From Phenylobacterium sp. CCH9-H3 (GTDB taxonomy: Bacteria > Pseudomonadota > Alphaproteobacteria > Caulobacterales > Caulobacteraceae), in the NCBI RefSeq assembly GCF_001557235.1, contig NZ_LSJI01000082.1, positions 1-49,743 of the forward strand: a stretch of 49,743 nucleotides of DNA, read 5' to 3'. The position numbers and the translations under genes were made by a program. The notes under the pieces were generated by a model. It did not search any database. It was not told the DNA's origin and saw only the letters and a list, made by a program, of their open reading frames with translations. Shown in pieces: positions 1 through 8,600 of this stretch (its first letter is position 1; each line of letters begins with the position of its first letter).

Positions 1-52
1 GGGGGTCCCTCTTCGACGCCGATCGGGGGTCCCTTTTGAACGCCGTTTGACA
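1..52. mobile_element. End of an IS21-family insertion sequence (partial)
   Basis: Read on the minus strand, the terminus begins TGTCAAACGGCG and is followed by two imperfect copies of a GGCGTTCAAAAGGGACCCCC-type block: + strand GGGGGTCCCT at 1-10 and 25-34, each followed by a GCCG-type segment. IS21-family elements typically begin 5'-TG and carry several such internal repeats close to their ends. The element would extend leftwards out of the window; no transposase sequence is visible. The family assignment is from recalled end structure, not from a database match. Confidence 0.55.
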
Positions 53-137
53 GCTCACTCCGCCGGAAGAGGTCTCGAAGCGCCTAACCTGCGATTCACG
101 CCCCCTCCTCGACCTCGCCGTCGACAAGGCGGGTCTG

Positions 138-554
138 GTGCGAGCCTGCCAAGCCAGGACGATAGACGTTCTCTATCGAATACTGGAAGAGGCCTTCGCA
201 AATGGTCGCGCCATGGACGCCGCCGCCCTCGCCTTCGCTCAAGCTTTGGCGGAGGCCTATCTTCGCCAAGATGTCCAGCCGCTGCGTCCCTTCGTGGGGC
301 TTGAGGCGCTTTCATCCCACGACCTCGAGGCCCTGCGGATCCGGTGGCGCGTCTTATGGACGAACCTGCGCGGCCGTCAGGTGGACGCGGTGGCAAATCA
401 CCAGCTCAGGGAACGCTACTATGACCTGGCGCCGCTCATCTGGACGGCCCTCTGCGGCTGGCTCGCCTCAGGGCTCCTGGATGGCGGCGACCGTGCAGGC
501 GACCATTCGCGCGAGGTCGCGCAACTCATGCGCCTGGGGCTCGCTCCGGTCTGA
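138..554 (+). CDS. Hypothetical protein
   Basis: This reading frame of about 138 codons starts at a GTG; an ATG at 213 is an alternative start giving about 113 residues. The predicted protein is Ala/Leu/Arg-rich and largely helical (for example residues 27-45, AALAFAQALAEAYLRQDV), without a signal peptide or membrane segment. I do not recognise the family. It lies 85 bases inside the inferred IS21 end and is followed by about 250 bases without a convincing gene. The overlapping frames on both strands read as low-complexity Arg/Pro/Ser sequence, so this frame is the most protein-like one here. It may be a truncated remnant. Confidence 0.45.
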   Translation: MRACQARTIDVLYRILEEAFANGRAMDAAALAFAQALAEAYLRQDVQPLRPFVGLEALSSHDLEALRIRWRVLWTNLRGRQVDAVANHQLRERYYDLAPLIWTALCGWLASGLLDGGDRAGDHSREVAQLMRLGLAPV

Positions 555-807
555 AAACGGGATTCGGGGCCTCAAGCTCGCGCGCTATGACGTTCCGGAA
601 CGAACGCTGGCGCAACGTCGGCGCGCTTCCGCGGCAGGATCCTGAAGGCGCCGGGGCGGAGCCTTGAACGTCGGTGCGCGGACCGCGCCGGCGCGCCCAC
701 CGCACCGCTGTCGGCGCGTTCGGCCACATCTCCGATTCTTGCGGCGCTCTGGACTTCATCTCCTGAAGCCTTCGGCCAGCCCATTCTTGTTATATAGTGT
801 GGAGATC

Positions 808-1659
808 ATGCCGAAGCGCCCACCGCCAAGCCCCCAGCGGCCGAACGTCGTCAATCCGGCGTTGGAACACGCCGTGATCTCGCTGCAAGCGCAACGCCCC
901 GATGACGCCCAGCGACTCGCTTCTGTGGTGCTCAAGGCCGACCGGGGCAATGTGATGGCCGCGCAGATTCTGGCCGAAGCCTTTCTGCTGCAGGACCGGG
1001 TCCAGGAGGCTATCGATCTGTTGCAGCGAACGGTGCGGCGCAGCCAAGAGCCGGGGACTGAAACCCTGCTGGCCATGGCGTTGAACGCCGCCGGTCGAGG
1101 CGACGAGGCGCTGGAGCAGTTGCGCCGGGCGACGATGCGGCGCCCCGTGTTCCCGTTGGCGTTCCTCAAGTTGGGAGAGCAGCTCGCCGAGATTGGTCGC
1201 TTCGACGAGGCCATCGCTGTGCTCGAAGGCGGGCTTGCGCTCGTGCCTGATGGGGTGGGGTTGCGTGTCGGACTTGGATTCATCCACCTTGGACGCAATC
1301 AGCGGGATGTGGCGCGGCGTCTGTTTCTGCAAGTGCTCGCGACGTCCCCTGACCGACACGACGCGACGGTTGGGCTGGCCCGGGTGATGGCCGCGGATGG
1401 CGAATACGCCGACGCCGCCGATCTCCTTCGGCGCGCGCTCGCCCTGCGGCCTGAAGACGTGGCGACCCTGGTCGAGCTCGGAAAATGTCAGTTGGAACTG
1501 GGCGCGCGCGGCGCCGGCGAAGCCACCCTGCGCGCCGCGGTGCGTCGTGCGCACCGGCTGGCGCCGCTGGCTATCGTGGCGCTTGCGACCACCTCGCATG
1601 GCCGCTTCTTCCTGCGGCCTAGCGAGGCCGCGGCATTCCTGGGGGGCGCTGCAAGTTGA
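808..1659 (+). CDS. Tetratricopeptide-repeat protein
   Basis: The 283-residue protein starts at ATG 808, preceded by GGAGA; a frame open further upstream to 664 is Arg/Pro-rich and unlikely to be translated. After a Pro-rich N terminus the protein is a run of helical TPR units of about 34 residues, with typical small residues at the turns (for example LAEIGRFDEAIAVLEGGLAL and LALRPEDVATLVELGKCQLE). There is no signal peptide, so it is probably a cytoplasmic scaffold. TPR proteins of this size occur beside TonB receptors and amino-acid hydroxylases in Caulobacterales, but the only close neighbour here is the convergent gene at 1666. The two stop codons are about 6 bases apart. Its partner is unknown. 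Confidence 0.8.
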   Translation: MPKRPPPSPQRPNVVNPALEHAVISLQAQRPDDAQRLASVVLKADRGNVMAAQILAEAFLLQDRVQEAIDLLQRTVRRSQEPGTETLLAMALNAAGRGDEALEQLRRATMRRPVFPLAFLKLGEQLAEIGRFDEAIAVLEGGLALVPDGVGLRVGLGFIHLGRNQRDVARRLFLQVLATSPDRHDATVGLARVMAADGEYADAADLLRRALALRPEDVATLVELGKCQLELGARGAGEATLRAAVRRAHRLAPLAIVALATTSHGRFFLRPSEAAAFLGGAAS

Positions 1660-1665
1660 GCCCGT

Positions 1666-2358
1666 TCAGGCCCGGTAGTGGCGCCGGTAGACGCCCTTCT
1701 CGCGGCGGATCCGCTCGCTCAAATCGCGGTCCGCCGTCGCCTCCTCTGCGGTGAGGACCGCTGTCTCCGCGGTCCAGGCCTCCCGCTTGATCGGAATGCA
1801 TTGCGCGACAGGCGTGCCCTTCGCCAGGACGCCGGTGAAGGCCATGTTGTGCCAGTGCGCCGGGAAGTGGATCCTGGCGTCGTGGTATCGGTCGCAGTCC
1901 ACCACGCCGCTCAGGGTGGTGAACGGCAGATCGAATCGGTTGGCCGGGTGCGTGAAAAGCAGCGAATAGCCAGCCGGCGCCTCTATCGTCCATAGGTTGT
2001 GGAATTTGATGAGGAACCGATCCGGGTCGAACAGCGGCGAGCCGATGACCTGGCTGGAAGGATGGAAGCCAATTGGCGAGCGCTCGAAAGCGACACCTCT
2101 GGACGGCGGGAGGTCGTTGTCCCAGGTGAATTCGCCATTCTCGACCTTCACGTCACAGATCAGCGGGATCAGGAATCCGGCGGTCATGGCGTCTATGAAC
2201 GGGGGGCACCGCTTGACGGTGTCGTCCTCGATGGAAGCAAGCGGGTTGAACGCATGCTGCGGCATCGTCTTGAACCAGTCAGGCAGGCCGCGCGTCGCCG
2301 GGACGGGTAGGGGCAGCCGTCCGTCCAGCTCCTGCGGGCATCGGAACTTCAGCGTCAT
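1666..2358 (-). CDS. Conserved protein of unknown function, coupled to a MarR gene
   Basis: The 230-residue protein starts at ATG 2358 (MTLKFRCPQELDGR). A GTG at 2379, 2 bases after the stop codon of the MarR gene, would add seven residues and is a plausible coupled start. It has no signal peptide or membrane segments. It is rich in aromatic, Pro and His residues, with striking blocks such as GLPDWFKTMPQHAFNPL, RCPPFIDAMTAGFLIPL, IKFHNLWTIEAPAGYSLLF and HFPAHWHNMAF. This resembles a conserved hypothetical family of about 230-240 residues found in alphaproteobacteria, sometimes beside iron/2-oxoglutarate hydroxylase or halogenase genes. I cannot name an activity. Sharing an operon with MarR suggests induction by a small molecule. 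Confidence 0.75.
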   Translation of the reverse strand: MTLKFRCPQELDGRLPLPVPATRGLPDWFKTMPQHAFNPLASIEDDTVKRCPPFIDAMTAGFLIPLICDVKVENGEFTWDNDLPPSRGVAFERSPIGFHPSSQVIGSPLFDPDRFLIKFHNLWTIEAPAGYSLLFTHPANRFDLPFTTLSGVVDCDRYHDARIHFPAHWHNMAFTGVLAKGTPVAQCIPIKREAWTAETAVLTAEEATADRDLSERIRREKGVYRRHYRA

Positions 2359-2381
2359 GGGATCGGCGTGGGACTTCACGT

Positions 2382-2855
2382 CTAAACGCAGTCTTCCCTG
2401 AGCTCCCCCGGCCGCGGCTGCTCGCGGTCCAGGCGGAGGTTGAGGATTCTCAGAATGGTCAGGCAAGTCTCCAAGGCCTCGCCAGAGACATCGCCGAGCA
2501 AATCGCGCTGGAGGGCTGCGACCATCGCGTCGATCCGTTTCATCAGCGGCTTCGACCTCGCGGTCAGCCGCACGCACTGGGCGCGCCCGTCGCCTGCCCG
2601 GGGATAGCGCTCGATGAGGCCCAGCCGTTCCAGCTCCTCCAGATGACGCCCGATTGTGGGCCCGCCGACGGCCAGCCGGTCGGCGAGTTCCCGTTGGCGG
2701 ACCCCGTCTTCGACCCTCGACAGGGTCAGCAACACCTGCCAGCGCGCGTTCGTGAGCCCGCTGGCCCGCAGGCGTTCGTCGATCAGCCCGCGCCAGCGCC
2801 GCCCAAGCAGCGTCGCCTCGACTCCAATCTCGGCCGCCCGAAGGTAATGTGCCAT
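2382..2855 (-). CDS. MarR-family transcriptional regulator
   Basis: This 157-residue protein has the usual MarR length. The winged helix-turn-helix spans about residues 35-100: RWQVLLTLSRVEDGVRQREL, then LAVGGPTIGRHLEELERLGL as the recognition region, then the wing around RYPRAGDGRAQCVRLT. Flanking helices would form the dimer interface. MarR proteins usually repress an adjacent gene and release DNA when they bind small phenolic or other ligands. The downstream gene at 2358 (or GTG 2379) follows immediately, so the pair is probably one autoregulated unit. The start region, about 2843-2869, shows weak dyad symmetry (GTAAGATGT/ACATTAC) that could be an operator. Confidence 0.88.
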   Translation of the reverse strand: MAHYLRAAEIGVEATLLGRRWRGLIDERLRASGLTNARWQVLLTLSRVEDGVRQRELADRLAVGGPTIGRHLEELERLGLIERYPRAGDGRAQCVRLTARSKPLMKRIDAMVAALQRDLLGDVSGEALETCLTILRILNLRLDREQPRPGELREDCV

Positions 2856-2979
2856 ACTGACATCTTACGACAGCGCTCTCGGACCGCCAACGAGCCGATT
2901 TCCCCTCGAAAAAAAGCGCGGCGTGGAGCTGCATCTGGCCTGGCTCGAAGCGAGATCGCCACGACCGATGCGCGGCGCA

Positions 2980-3197
2980 CGCACCACGTGGGGCGGACGG
3001 CGTTCCTGCGCCAGGTGCTCATGGCCACCCTGAGCGGCGTCCGGCACAAACCCCGTCAAGGCCACCCACGACCGCATGCGCCAGGCCGGCAAGCCGCGCT
3101 CGCCCGCGTCTCCTGCATGCGTGGGCTGATCTTCACCCTCAACGCCGGGCTCCACGTCCGCCAGCGCTCGGCCACGCCCCAGACCACGGATGCTTGA
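2980..3197 (+). pseudogene. IS110/IS902-type transposase C-terminal remnant, frameshifted
   Basis: Conceptual translation in two frames reconstructs an IS110-family C terminus. One frame gives GRTAFLRQVLMATLSGVRH, a second gives NPVKATHDRMRQAGKP, and the first resumes with ALARVSCMRGLIFTLNAGLH. The family pattern recalled is '...LYMAALSAIRHNPVLKAFYxRLRAAGKPxKVALVACMRKLLxxLNAM'. The two frame changes (an extra A in the AAA at 3048-3050 and a compensating shift near 3090) and the missing N-terminal RuvC-like half show a decayed fragment. No complete ends are visible. Confidence 0.6.
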
Positions 3198-3222
3198 CAA
3201 TAATGTATGATACAATTATTAC
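3194..3222 (+). promoter_or_regulatory. Sigma-70-type promoter with an overlapping operator-like palindrome
   Basis: A perfect TTGACA (3194-3199) is followed after 17 bases by TATTAC (3217-3222). The spacer contains the palindrome TGTATGATACA (3204-3214) inside a longer imperfect dyad that starts ATAATGTAT. The same nonamer occurs at 3983-3991 beside the divergent start of the TetR gene at 3353-3937. A repressor bound here would block the promoter. Transcription would run rightwards into the terminator at 3258-3288. Confidence 0.5.
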
Positions 3223-3225
3223 TAC

Positions 3226-3288
3226 AAGTCTCCTCGGCAGTTTTTCTGTCATTTCGGGCGCGCCCTTGGCGCGTCCGTTTTTTCTTTT
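3226..3288 (+). ncRNA. Candidate small RNA between a strong promoter and a terminator
   Basis: The promoter at 3194-3222 and the intrinsic terminator at 3258-3288 delimit a transcript of about 60 nucleotides with no open reading frame of note. The 5' part (about 3229-3256) is unstructured and pyrimidine-rich, ending TTTTTCTGTCATTTC. The 3' part is the terminator hairpin and U-run, as in many short regulatory RNAs. This is inference from signal spacing only; no RNA family is recognised. Confidence 0.3.
3258..3288 (+). terminator. Rho-independent terminator
   Basis: GGGCGCGCC pairs with GGCGCGTCC (nine pairs including one G-U) around a CTT loop, followed by G and six T residues, then CTTTTCC. 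The T-run lies only on the plus-strand side, so it ends rightward transcription from the 3194 promoter and is not the terminator of the leftward TetR gene. Confidence 0.7.
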
Positions 3289-3352
3289 CCAGCTGATTGT
3301 CATTTCCGGCTGACGGTTCCTCCATGGGCCGGCTAGTCCAAAATGTTCTGCC

Positions 3353-3937
3353 CTAGCCCGTCTGCCGCAGAACATTCAGCCAATCATGAAGCGTCGCCAG
3401 TCGGCGCTGCGTGGCTAGGCGACTGCCATCCCGAAGCATGCCAATGGCGACCCCATCCACCATCGCCGCAAGTCCCCGAGCCACGAATGCCGGGTCAGCG
3501 CAGGCTGCCACGTCGCCTTCAGACTGCGCGCGGCCTACGAGTTCGGTGAGCTGCTCGTGCCAGTCGGCGTAGCCAGAGCGGAGAATGCGGGCGACATTCG
3601 CGTCGCTTGACCTGGCCCAGAAGCTGATCCACACGCGCCAGTGCGCCCTCATCTCGGGGGTTAGCGGCAGCGCATAGCGCATCGTTCTTCGAATCGCGAC
3701 CAGCGCCGGCCGCGCCGCCTCGGCGCGTTTGACGCGTGCGCGGACTTGGCTCGCCAACAGTTCTGAAGCCGCCGCCAGGAGGTCGCTCTTGAACGGGAAG
3801 TGGTGCGTGATTGCGCCGGTGCTCGCGCCGGCTTCTGCTGCGATGGCGCGTACTTTTAGCCCGTCAAGGCCGTGACGCTGCATCACGCGCAGGGCGGCGG
3901 CGGCAATGGCATTCCGTCGCGCCGCCGCACTTTGCAC
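3353..3937 (-). CDS. TetR/AcrR-family repressor beside the RND efflux genes
   Basis: The 194-residue protein starts at GTG 3937, with AGGA about nine bases upstream and an in-frame TAG just before it. The N-terminal helix-turn-helix covers roughly residues 8-55 (AIAAAALRVMQRHGLDGLKV, then EAGASTGAITHHFPFKSDLL); the remainder is the helical ligand-binding and dimerisation domain. TetR repressors of this type usually control a neighbouring efflux system, and the RND adaptor gene is transcribed divergently from 4477. A 15-base palindrome at 3985-3999, about 48-62 bases before the start, is the likely operator. Confidence 0.88.
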   Translation of the reverse strand: MQSAAARRNAIAAAALRVMQRHGLDGLKVRAIAAEAGASTGAITHHFPFKSDLLAAASELLASQVRARVKRAEAARPALVAIRRTMRYALPLTPEMRAHWRVWISFWARSSDANVARILRSGYADWHEQLTELVGRAQSEGDVAACADPAFVARGLAAMVDGVAIGMLRDGSRLATQRRLATLHDWLNVLRQTG

Positions 3938-4476
3938 TTGGGGAAATCCTCGTTCAGGCTAGAGCACTGTGCCGTAGAGCCGATAATGTATATTACATTC
4001 GCGCGAGGCGCGCGAGGCTCTGTGGCTCGGAGGCCTCGCATGGCATGTAGGCGAGGTCCCGACGTGAGGCTGCCCGACCAACGCCTAACGCTCACCCCCC
4101 GCTGTCCGCTGATGATCGCCCCCTTGCACCGCTGTCCGGACCTCAAGGTCGCCTCGGTGGCCGCCGAGGCAAGCGAGATATGCCTGCCCAGGCGCGCCGA
4201 GCTGATGTCGAACCCCGGGGCTGAGGCCAACCACCGCGGCATCTGGAGTTCGCTCATCAACCGTTCGAGCCCCTTTGCGGCCCCCGCCGCGGGAGCGGCC
4301 ACCACACCCGGTCTCCCGGTGAACCATCACCGCCCCGCCGCGCCGGGTCGCCTCACTGTGCGCAGCCGGCTCCGTATTTTGGGCCTGCGTCCCAGTGTTG
4401 ACGACACGAATATGCTCGACGATGCCAGTCCGCTCTTCGGCAGCGCACGCGGCCGCCTACCCCGGTGCCCGACCGT
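3938..4476. other. Intergenic region between tetR and the RND operon
   Basis: No convincing gene lies in these 539 bases. The frames that stay open on both strands give unpatterned Ala/Arg/Ser sequence. The region holds the palindrome at 3985-3999 and must hold the promoter of the RND operon. It also has a repeated CCGCTGTCCG (near 4099 and 4130) of unknown meaning. It is unusually long for a divergent efflux control region. Confidence 0.6.
3985..3999. promoter_or_regulatory. Palindromic TetR-type operator
   Basis: AATGTA-TAT-TACATT is a perfect six-base inverted repeat with a three-base centre, in AT-rich sequence within otherwise GC-rich DNA, just upstream of the tetR start. AATGTA/TACATT half-sites are also found in AcrR-type operators. 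The related sequence at 3202-3214, on the other side of tetR, shares the nonamer ATAATGTAT. Confidence 0.55.
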
Positions 4477-5631
4477 ATGAACACGACCCCAGCCCTGGCA
4501 GCTTTCTTTACGGCGCTTGCGGCGTCTGGCGCGATACTCGTCACCGGCTGCGAAGAGGGCGACCGGGGCGCGTCGAGAAGGACGACGCAGGTGAGGACCG
4601 CACTCCCCCCGACGCAGGTAGAACTTGTCGAGGCGCGGGCGGAGCCGATCGCGGTGCCCATCATCGTCTCAGGCACCATGGCGGCGCTCCAGACGAGCAA
4701 CATTGGGGCGCTTGTCGAGGGACCGGTGGACCGCATCTTCGTGCGGGTGGGGGACCGCGTGCGAAAGGGCCAGCCGCTGTTCCGCATCCGGCAGGCGGAT
4801 TTCGCGCGGCGCGTGGTCGAGGCCGAGGCCGCGGTCGAGCTTGCGCGTGCGCAGGTCGACCAGGCCGAGCGCGCGCATGCACGAATTGCCGAGCTGAACC
4901 AGCGCGGCTACGCCCCGGCGGCGCGGCTCGAGGATGCGCTGGCGGCGAGGGACGTGGCGCGTGCGCAACGGGGCCAAGCCGCCGCCGTGCTCGGCACCGC
5001 GCGCCAAGCGCTCAACGACACGGTGGTTCGCGCGCCGTTTGACGGGGTGGTGACCGGCCGCCTCGTTGACGAAGGCGTTTTTCTCACCAGTCGCTTGCCG
5101 ATGGGCGGCCAGTCTGCGGCGCTCCAGCTTCAGGAACTGCGCATCGTCGCCGCCATCGTCGCCGTCCCCGAATCGCGGGCCGCAGACCTCAGGCTCAACC
5201 TGCCGGCCAGGCTGTTCATCGAGGGGGTCGCGGAGCCCAAGCCGAGCTACGTTGCGATCATCAACGATCGGGTCGACCCGCAGACGCGCACGGTTGAAGC
5301 CCGGCTTCCGGTGCGCAACGAGAACTATGGGATCAAGACCGGCGTCTCGGTCCGCGCCGAGATCACGCCTAAGGCTCTGCAGGCGGTGGTGCTTCCGAGG
5401 ACCGCCCTCGCGGGCGACGATGCGCAACGATACGCGTTCGTCGCCAAGGGCGGGGTGGTCGAGCGCCGCTCGGTGCGCACGGCCGACATCGACCTGAACC
5501 GCGTGCGGGTGATCGATGGCATTGCTGCTGGCGAGCAGGTTGTCGTGAGCCCGCCCTCGACTCTGACGCACGGCGCCCGTGTCGTACTCGCCGCGGCCGA
5601 CAACAGGGTAAGCGGCCATGTGGCTCGTTGA
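4477..5631 (+). CDS. RND efflux periplasmic adaptor (membrane fusion lipoprotein)
   Basis: The 384-residue protein starts at ATG 4477; a GTG at 4465 would add four residues. The signal peptide ends in a lipobox, ILVTGC, with Cys25 as the probable lipidated residue. Domains follow the adaptor order: lipoyl half-motif near residues 75-110 (GPVDRIFVRVGDRVRKGQPL), an alpha-helical hairpin about 110-170, the second lipoyl half (VVRAPFDGVVTGRLVDEG), then beta-barrel and membrane-proximal domains. It links an inner-membrane RND pump to an outer-membrane channel. The pump gene overlaps its 3' end by 14 bases. No outer-membrane factor follows, so the complex probably borrows a channel, perhaps the NodT-type protein at 11405. 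Confidence 0.93.
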   Translation: MNTTPALAAFFTALAASGAILVTGCEEGDRGASRRTTQVRTALPPTQVELVEARAEPIAVPIIVSGTMAALQTSNIGALVEGPVDRIFVRVGDRVRKGQPLFRIRQADFARRVVEAEAAVELARAQVDQAERAHARIAELNQRGYAPAARLEDALAARDVARAQRGQAAAVLGTARQALNDTVVRAPFDGVVTGRLVDEGVFLTSRLPMGGQSAALQLQELRIVAAIVAVPESRAADLRLNLPARLFIEGVAEPKPSYVAIINDRVDPQTRTVEARLPVRNENYGIKTGVSVRAEITPKALQAVVLPRTALAGDDAQRYAFVAKGGVVERRSVRTADIDLNRVRVIDGIAAGEQVVVSPPSTLTHGARVVLAAADNRVSGHVAR

Positions 5632-8600
5632 CGTCTCCATCCGGCGCCCGGTCTTCGCGACGATGGTCATCGGCGCGCTCGTGGTGCTCGGGCTGGTCTC
5701 GTTCGGACGACTGGGGGTCGACCTCTTCCCCAGGGTCGAGTTCCCTTACGTCGCCGTGACGACGACGTTGGAGGGCGCGGCTCCTGGCACCATCGAGACC
5801 GAGGTTTCCGACGTCCTGGAGGAACAACTCAACACCATCTCAGGCATCCGCCAACTGCGCTCGGTGAGCGCGGAAGGGCTGAGCCAAGTGTTCATCGAGT
5901 TCGAACTGGAGGAAGACGCCGACGTCAAGGCTCAGGAGGTGCGCGACAAGGTCAATATCGCGCTACGGGACCTGCCCGCCGACGCCGACCCCCCGGTGGT
6001 CGAAAAAGTGGACCCGGACGCCGCGCCCATCGTGTCGGTGATGCTCTCGGGTGACCGACCGGTGCGCGAGATCACCACCTACGCCGACGAGGTCATCAAA
6101 GAGGCGTTGCAGCGGTTGCCGGGCGTCGGGTCGGTCAGTCTGGTCGGCGGGCGCGAGCGGCAGATGCGCGCCTGGCTCGATGCCGAGCGCATGCGCGCCC
6201 ACGGCGTCACCGCCGACGACGTCGCGCGCGCTCTGCGCGCGGAGAACGCCGAGTTGCCGGGCGGGCGGCTCGAAATCGCCGGCCGCGCAAGAGAACTTGG
6301 CGCACGCACCCTCGCTGAGGCGCGTACGCCACAGGAGTTCGCTGCCCTTGTGGTCACCCACCAGCCCAACGGGGCCGCGACGAGAGTCGGCGACGTCGCG
6401 CGCGTGGAGGATGGGGTCGAGGACGAGCGGAGCTACGCCCAGCTCAACGGTCATCCGGGCGTCGCGCTCGAGGTGCGCCGACAGTCGGGACGCAATACCG
6501 TCGAGGTGGCGCGTGCGGTCCGGGCCGAGGTCGAGCGGCTGGCGGCCGATTCACCGGCCGGCATCAAGATGGTGGTTGCCCGCGACACGTCGCGATTCAT
6601 CGAAGCCTCGATCAACGACGTTATGGTCGACCTGGCGATCGCGATCCTCCTGGTCGTGGCGATCACCTTTCTCTTCCTCCTGAGCTGGCGCGCGACCCTC
6701 ATCGTGGCCCTCGCCATTCCCACCTCGCTGATCGCGACGTTCCTTGCCTTCAGCGTATTCGGCTTCACGCTCAATACCATGACGCTGCTGGCGTTGACCG
6801 TCGCGATCGGCCTGCTGGTAGACGACGCGATCGTGGTCGCGGAAGCCATCCAGCGCGACATTGATCGCGGCGCCGACGCCCGGATCGCTGCAGCCGCCGC
6901 CACGCGCCGGGTGGCGCTCGCTGTGCTCGCCGGCACGTTCGCGACGCTGGCGGTCTTCGTGCCGATCGCGTTCATGGAAGGCATCGTCGGCCGCTTCTTC
7001 TTCCAGTACGGCCTGGCCATCGTCTTTTCGGTAAGCGTATCGCTGCTGGTGGCCCTCACGCTCACGCCCATGCTCGCATCGCGCCTGCTGCGGGCTGGCG
7101 ACCACGGCGCCTCGTGGCTGCAGGGCATCGAGCAGGTCCACCGTCGGACCGAGGCAGGCTACGCAAGGCTCGTCGGGTGGGCCATGCGTCGCCGCTTCCG
7201 CGTGCTGGGCGGGGCTGTGGTCAGCATCCTGCTGGGCGGGTGGGTGGCCCTGCAGGTGCCCACGACGTTCATGTCCAATACCGATCGCAGTGAATTCCTT
7301 GTCAGCGTCAAGCTGCCGCTGGGCACCGGTATCGCGGACGCGCAAGCGGCAGCGCGGCGGTTGGACGCCGCGCTGCGCGCCGTGCCGGACGTCACGCTGG
7401 CCTTCGTGACCGTGGGCGCCGGCAGCCAACAGCGCTCAAACCTGCTCGATGTGTATGTTGGTCTGACGCCCAAGGGTGACCGCAGTCGCCCTCAGGAGGC
7501 GGTGATGGACGATGCGCGGGCCGCGCTCGCCCGTGCGGTCCCGGACGCGACCGAGATTGCCGCCGCCGAAGTGCCGTGGGTTTCCGGAGGGGGCATAGGC
7601 CAGTCGGCGATCGAACTCGTCGTAAAGGGAAGCGATTTGCCTGCGGTCGAAGCGTATGCGACGCGGCTGATGGGCTTGATGCGCAGCGACGCGCACTTTG
7701 CGGATGTCCGTTCGAGCTTCGAAGGCGGGAGACCCGAGCTCCAGGTGCGCGTCGATCGCGAGCGAGCGGCTGATCTCGGGGTTTCGGCGCGCGGGCTGGC
7801 GACGACCGTCCAGACGCTGATTGGCGGCGTCAAGGCCGGCACCTTCGAGGACCGGGGCCGGCGCTACGACGTGCGCCTGCGGCTTGAGGAAGGTCAGCGC
7901 CAGTCCCCTGAGCAGATCGCGCGCCTCCAGACGCGCGGGGCCGGAGGACGTCTGGTCGATATGGGCCAGGTCGCCGAAGTCGGCGTCGCAAGCGGTCCGG
8001 CTCAGATCGACCGGCAGGATCGCGCGCGAAAGGTATCGATTTCTGCGAATGCCGCGACCGGCGTCGCACTGGGCGAAGCGGTCGAGCGCGTGGATGCGCT
8101 ACTCGCCAACAACGCGCCGCCGGACGGCATCACGATCGGGATCGAGGGGCAGGCCCGCCGCATGGCCGAGACCGGTAAGGCGATCGGGTTCGCGTTTCTG
8201 CTCGCGATCATCGCCCTCTACATTGTGCTGGCGAGCCAGTTCGACAGCTTCGGCCAGCCCGTGCTCATCATGCTGACGGCGCCACTATCCTTCTCCGGGG
8301 CCTTCGCCGCGCTCTGGGCTTCGGGACAGGAAATGAGTCTTTTCGCGCAGATCGGGCTTCTGGCCCTTATGGGCATCGTGATGAAGAACGGGATTTTGCT
8401 CGTCGACCGCGCCAACCAGCTGCGGGCCGAGGGGGCCGGCCGGGCCGAGGCAATGGCGCAGGCGGCGCCCGAGCGCCTGCGTCCTGTGCTGATGACGGCC
8501 CTCGCGGCCGTGTTCGGCATGGTGCCGGTTGCGTTCGCCACCTCGGACGGCGCGGAGTGGCGCAACGGCATGGGCTTCATCATCATCGGCGGGCTGACCA

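Noticed and set aside
3883..4305. A 140-codon minus-strand frame between tetR and the RND operon
   Set aside because: Composition is unpatterned, it overlaps the tetR start and the operator palindrome, and no family is recognisable.
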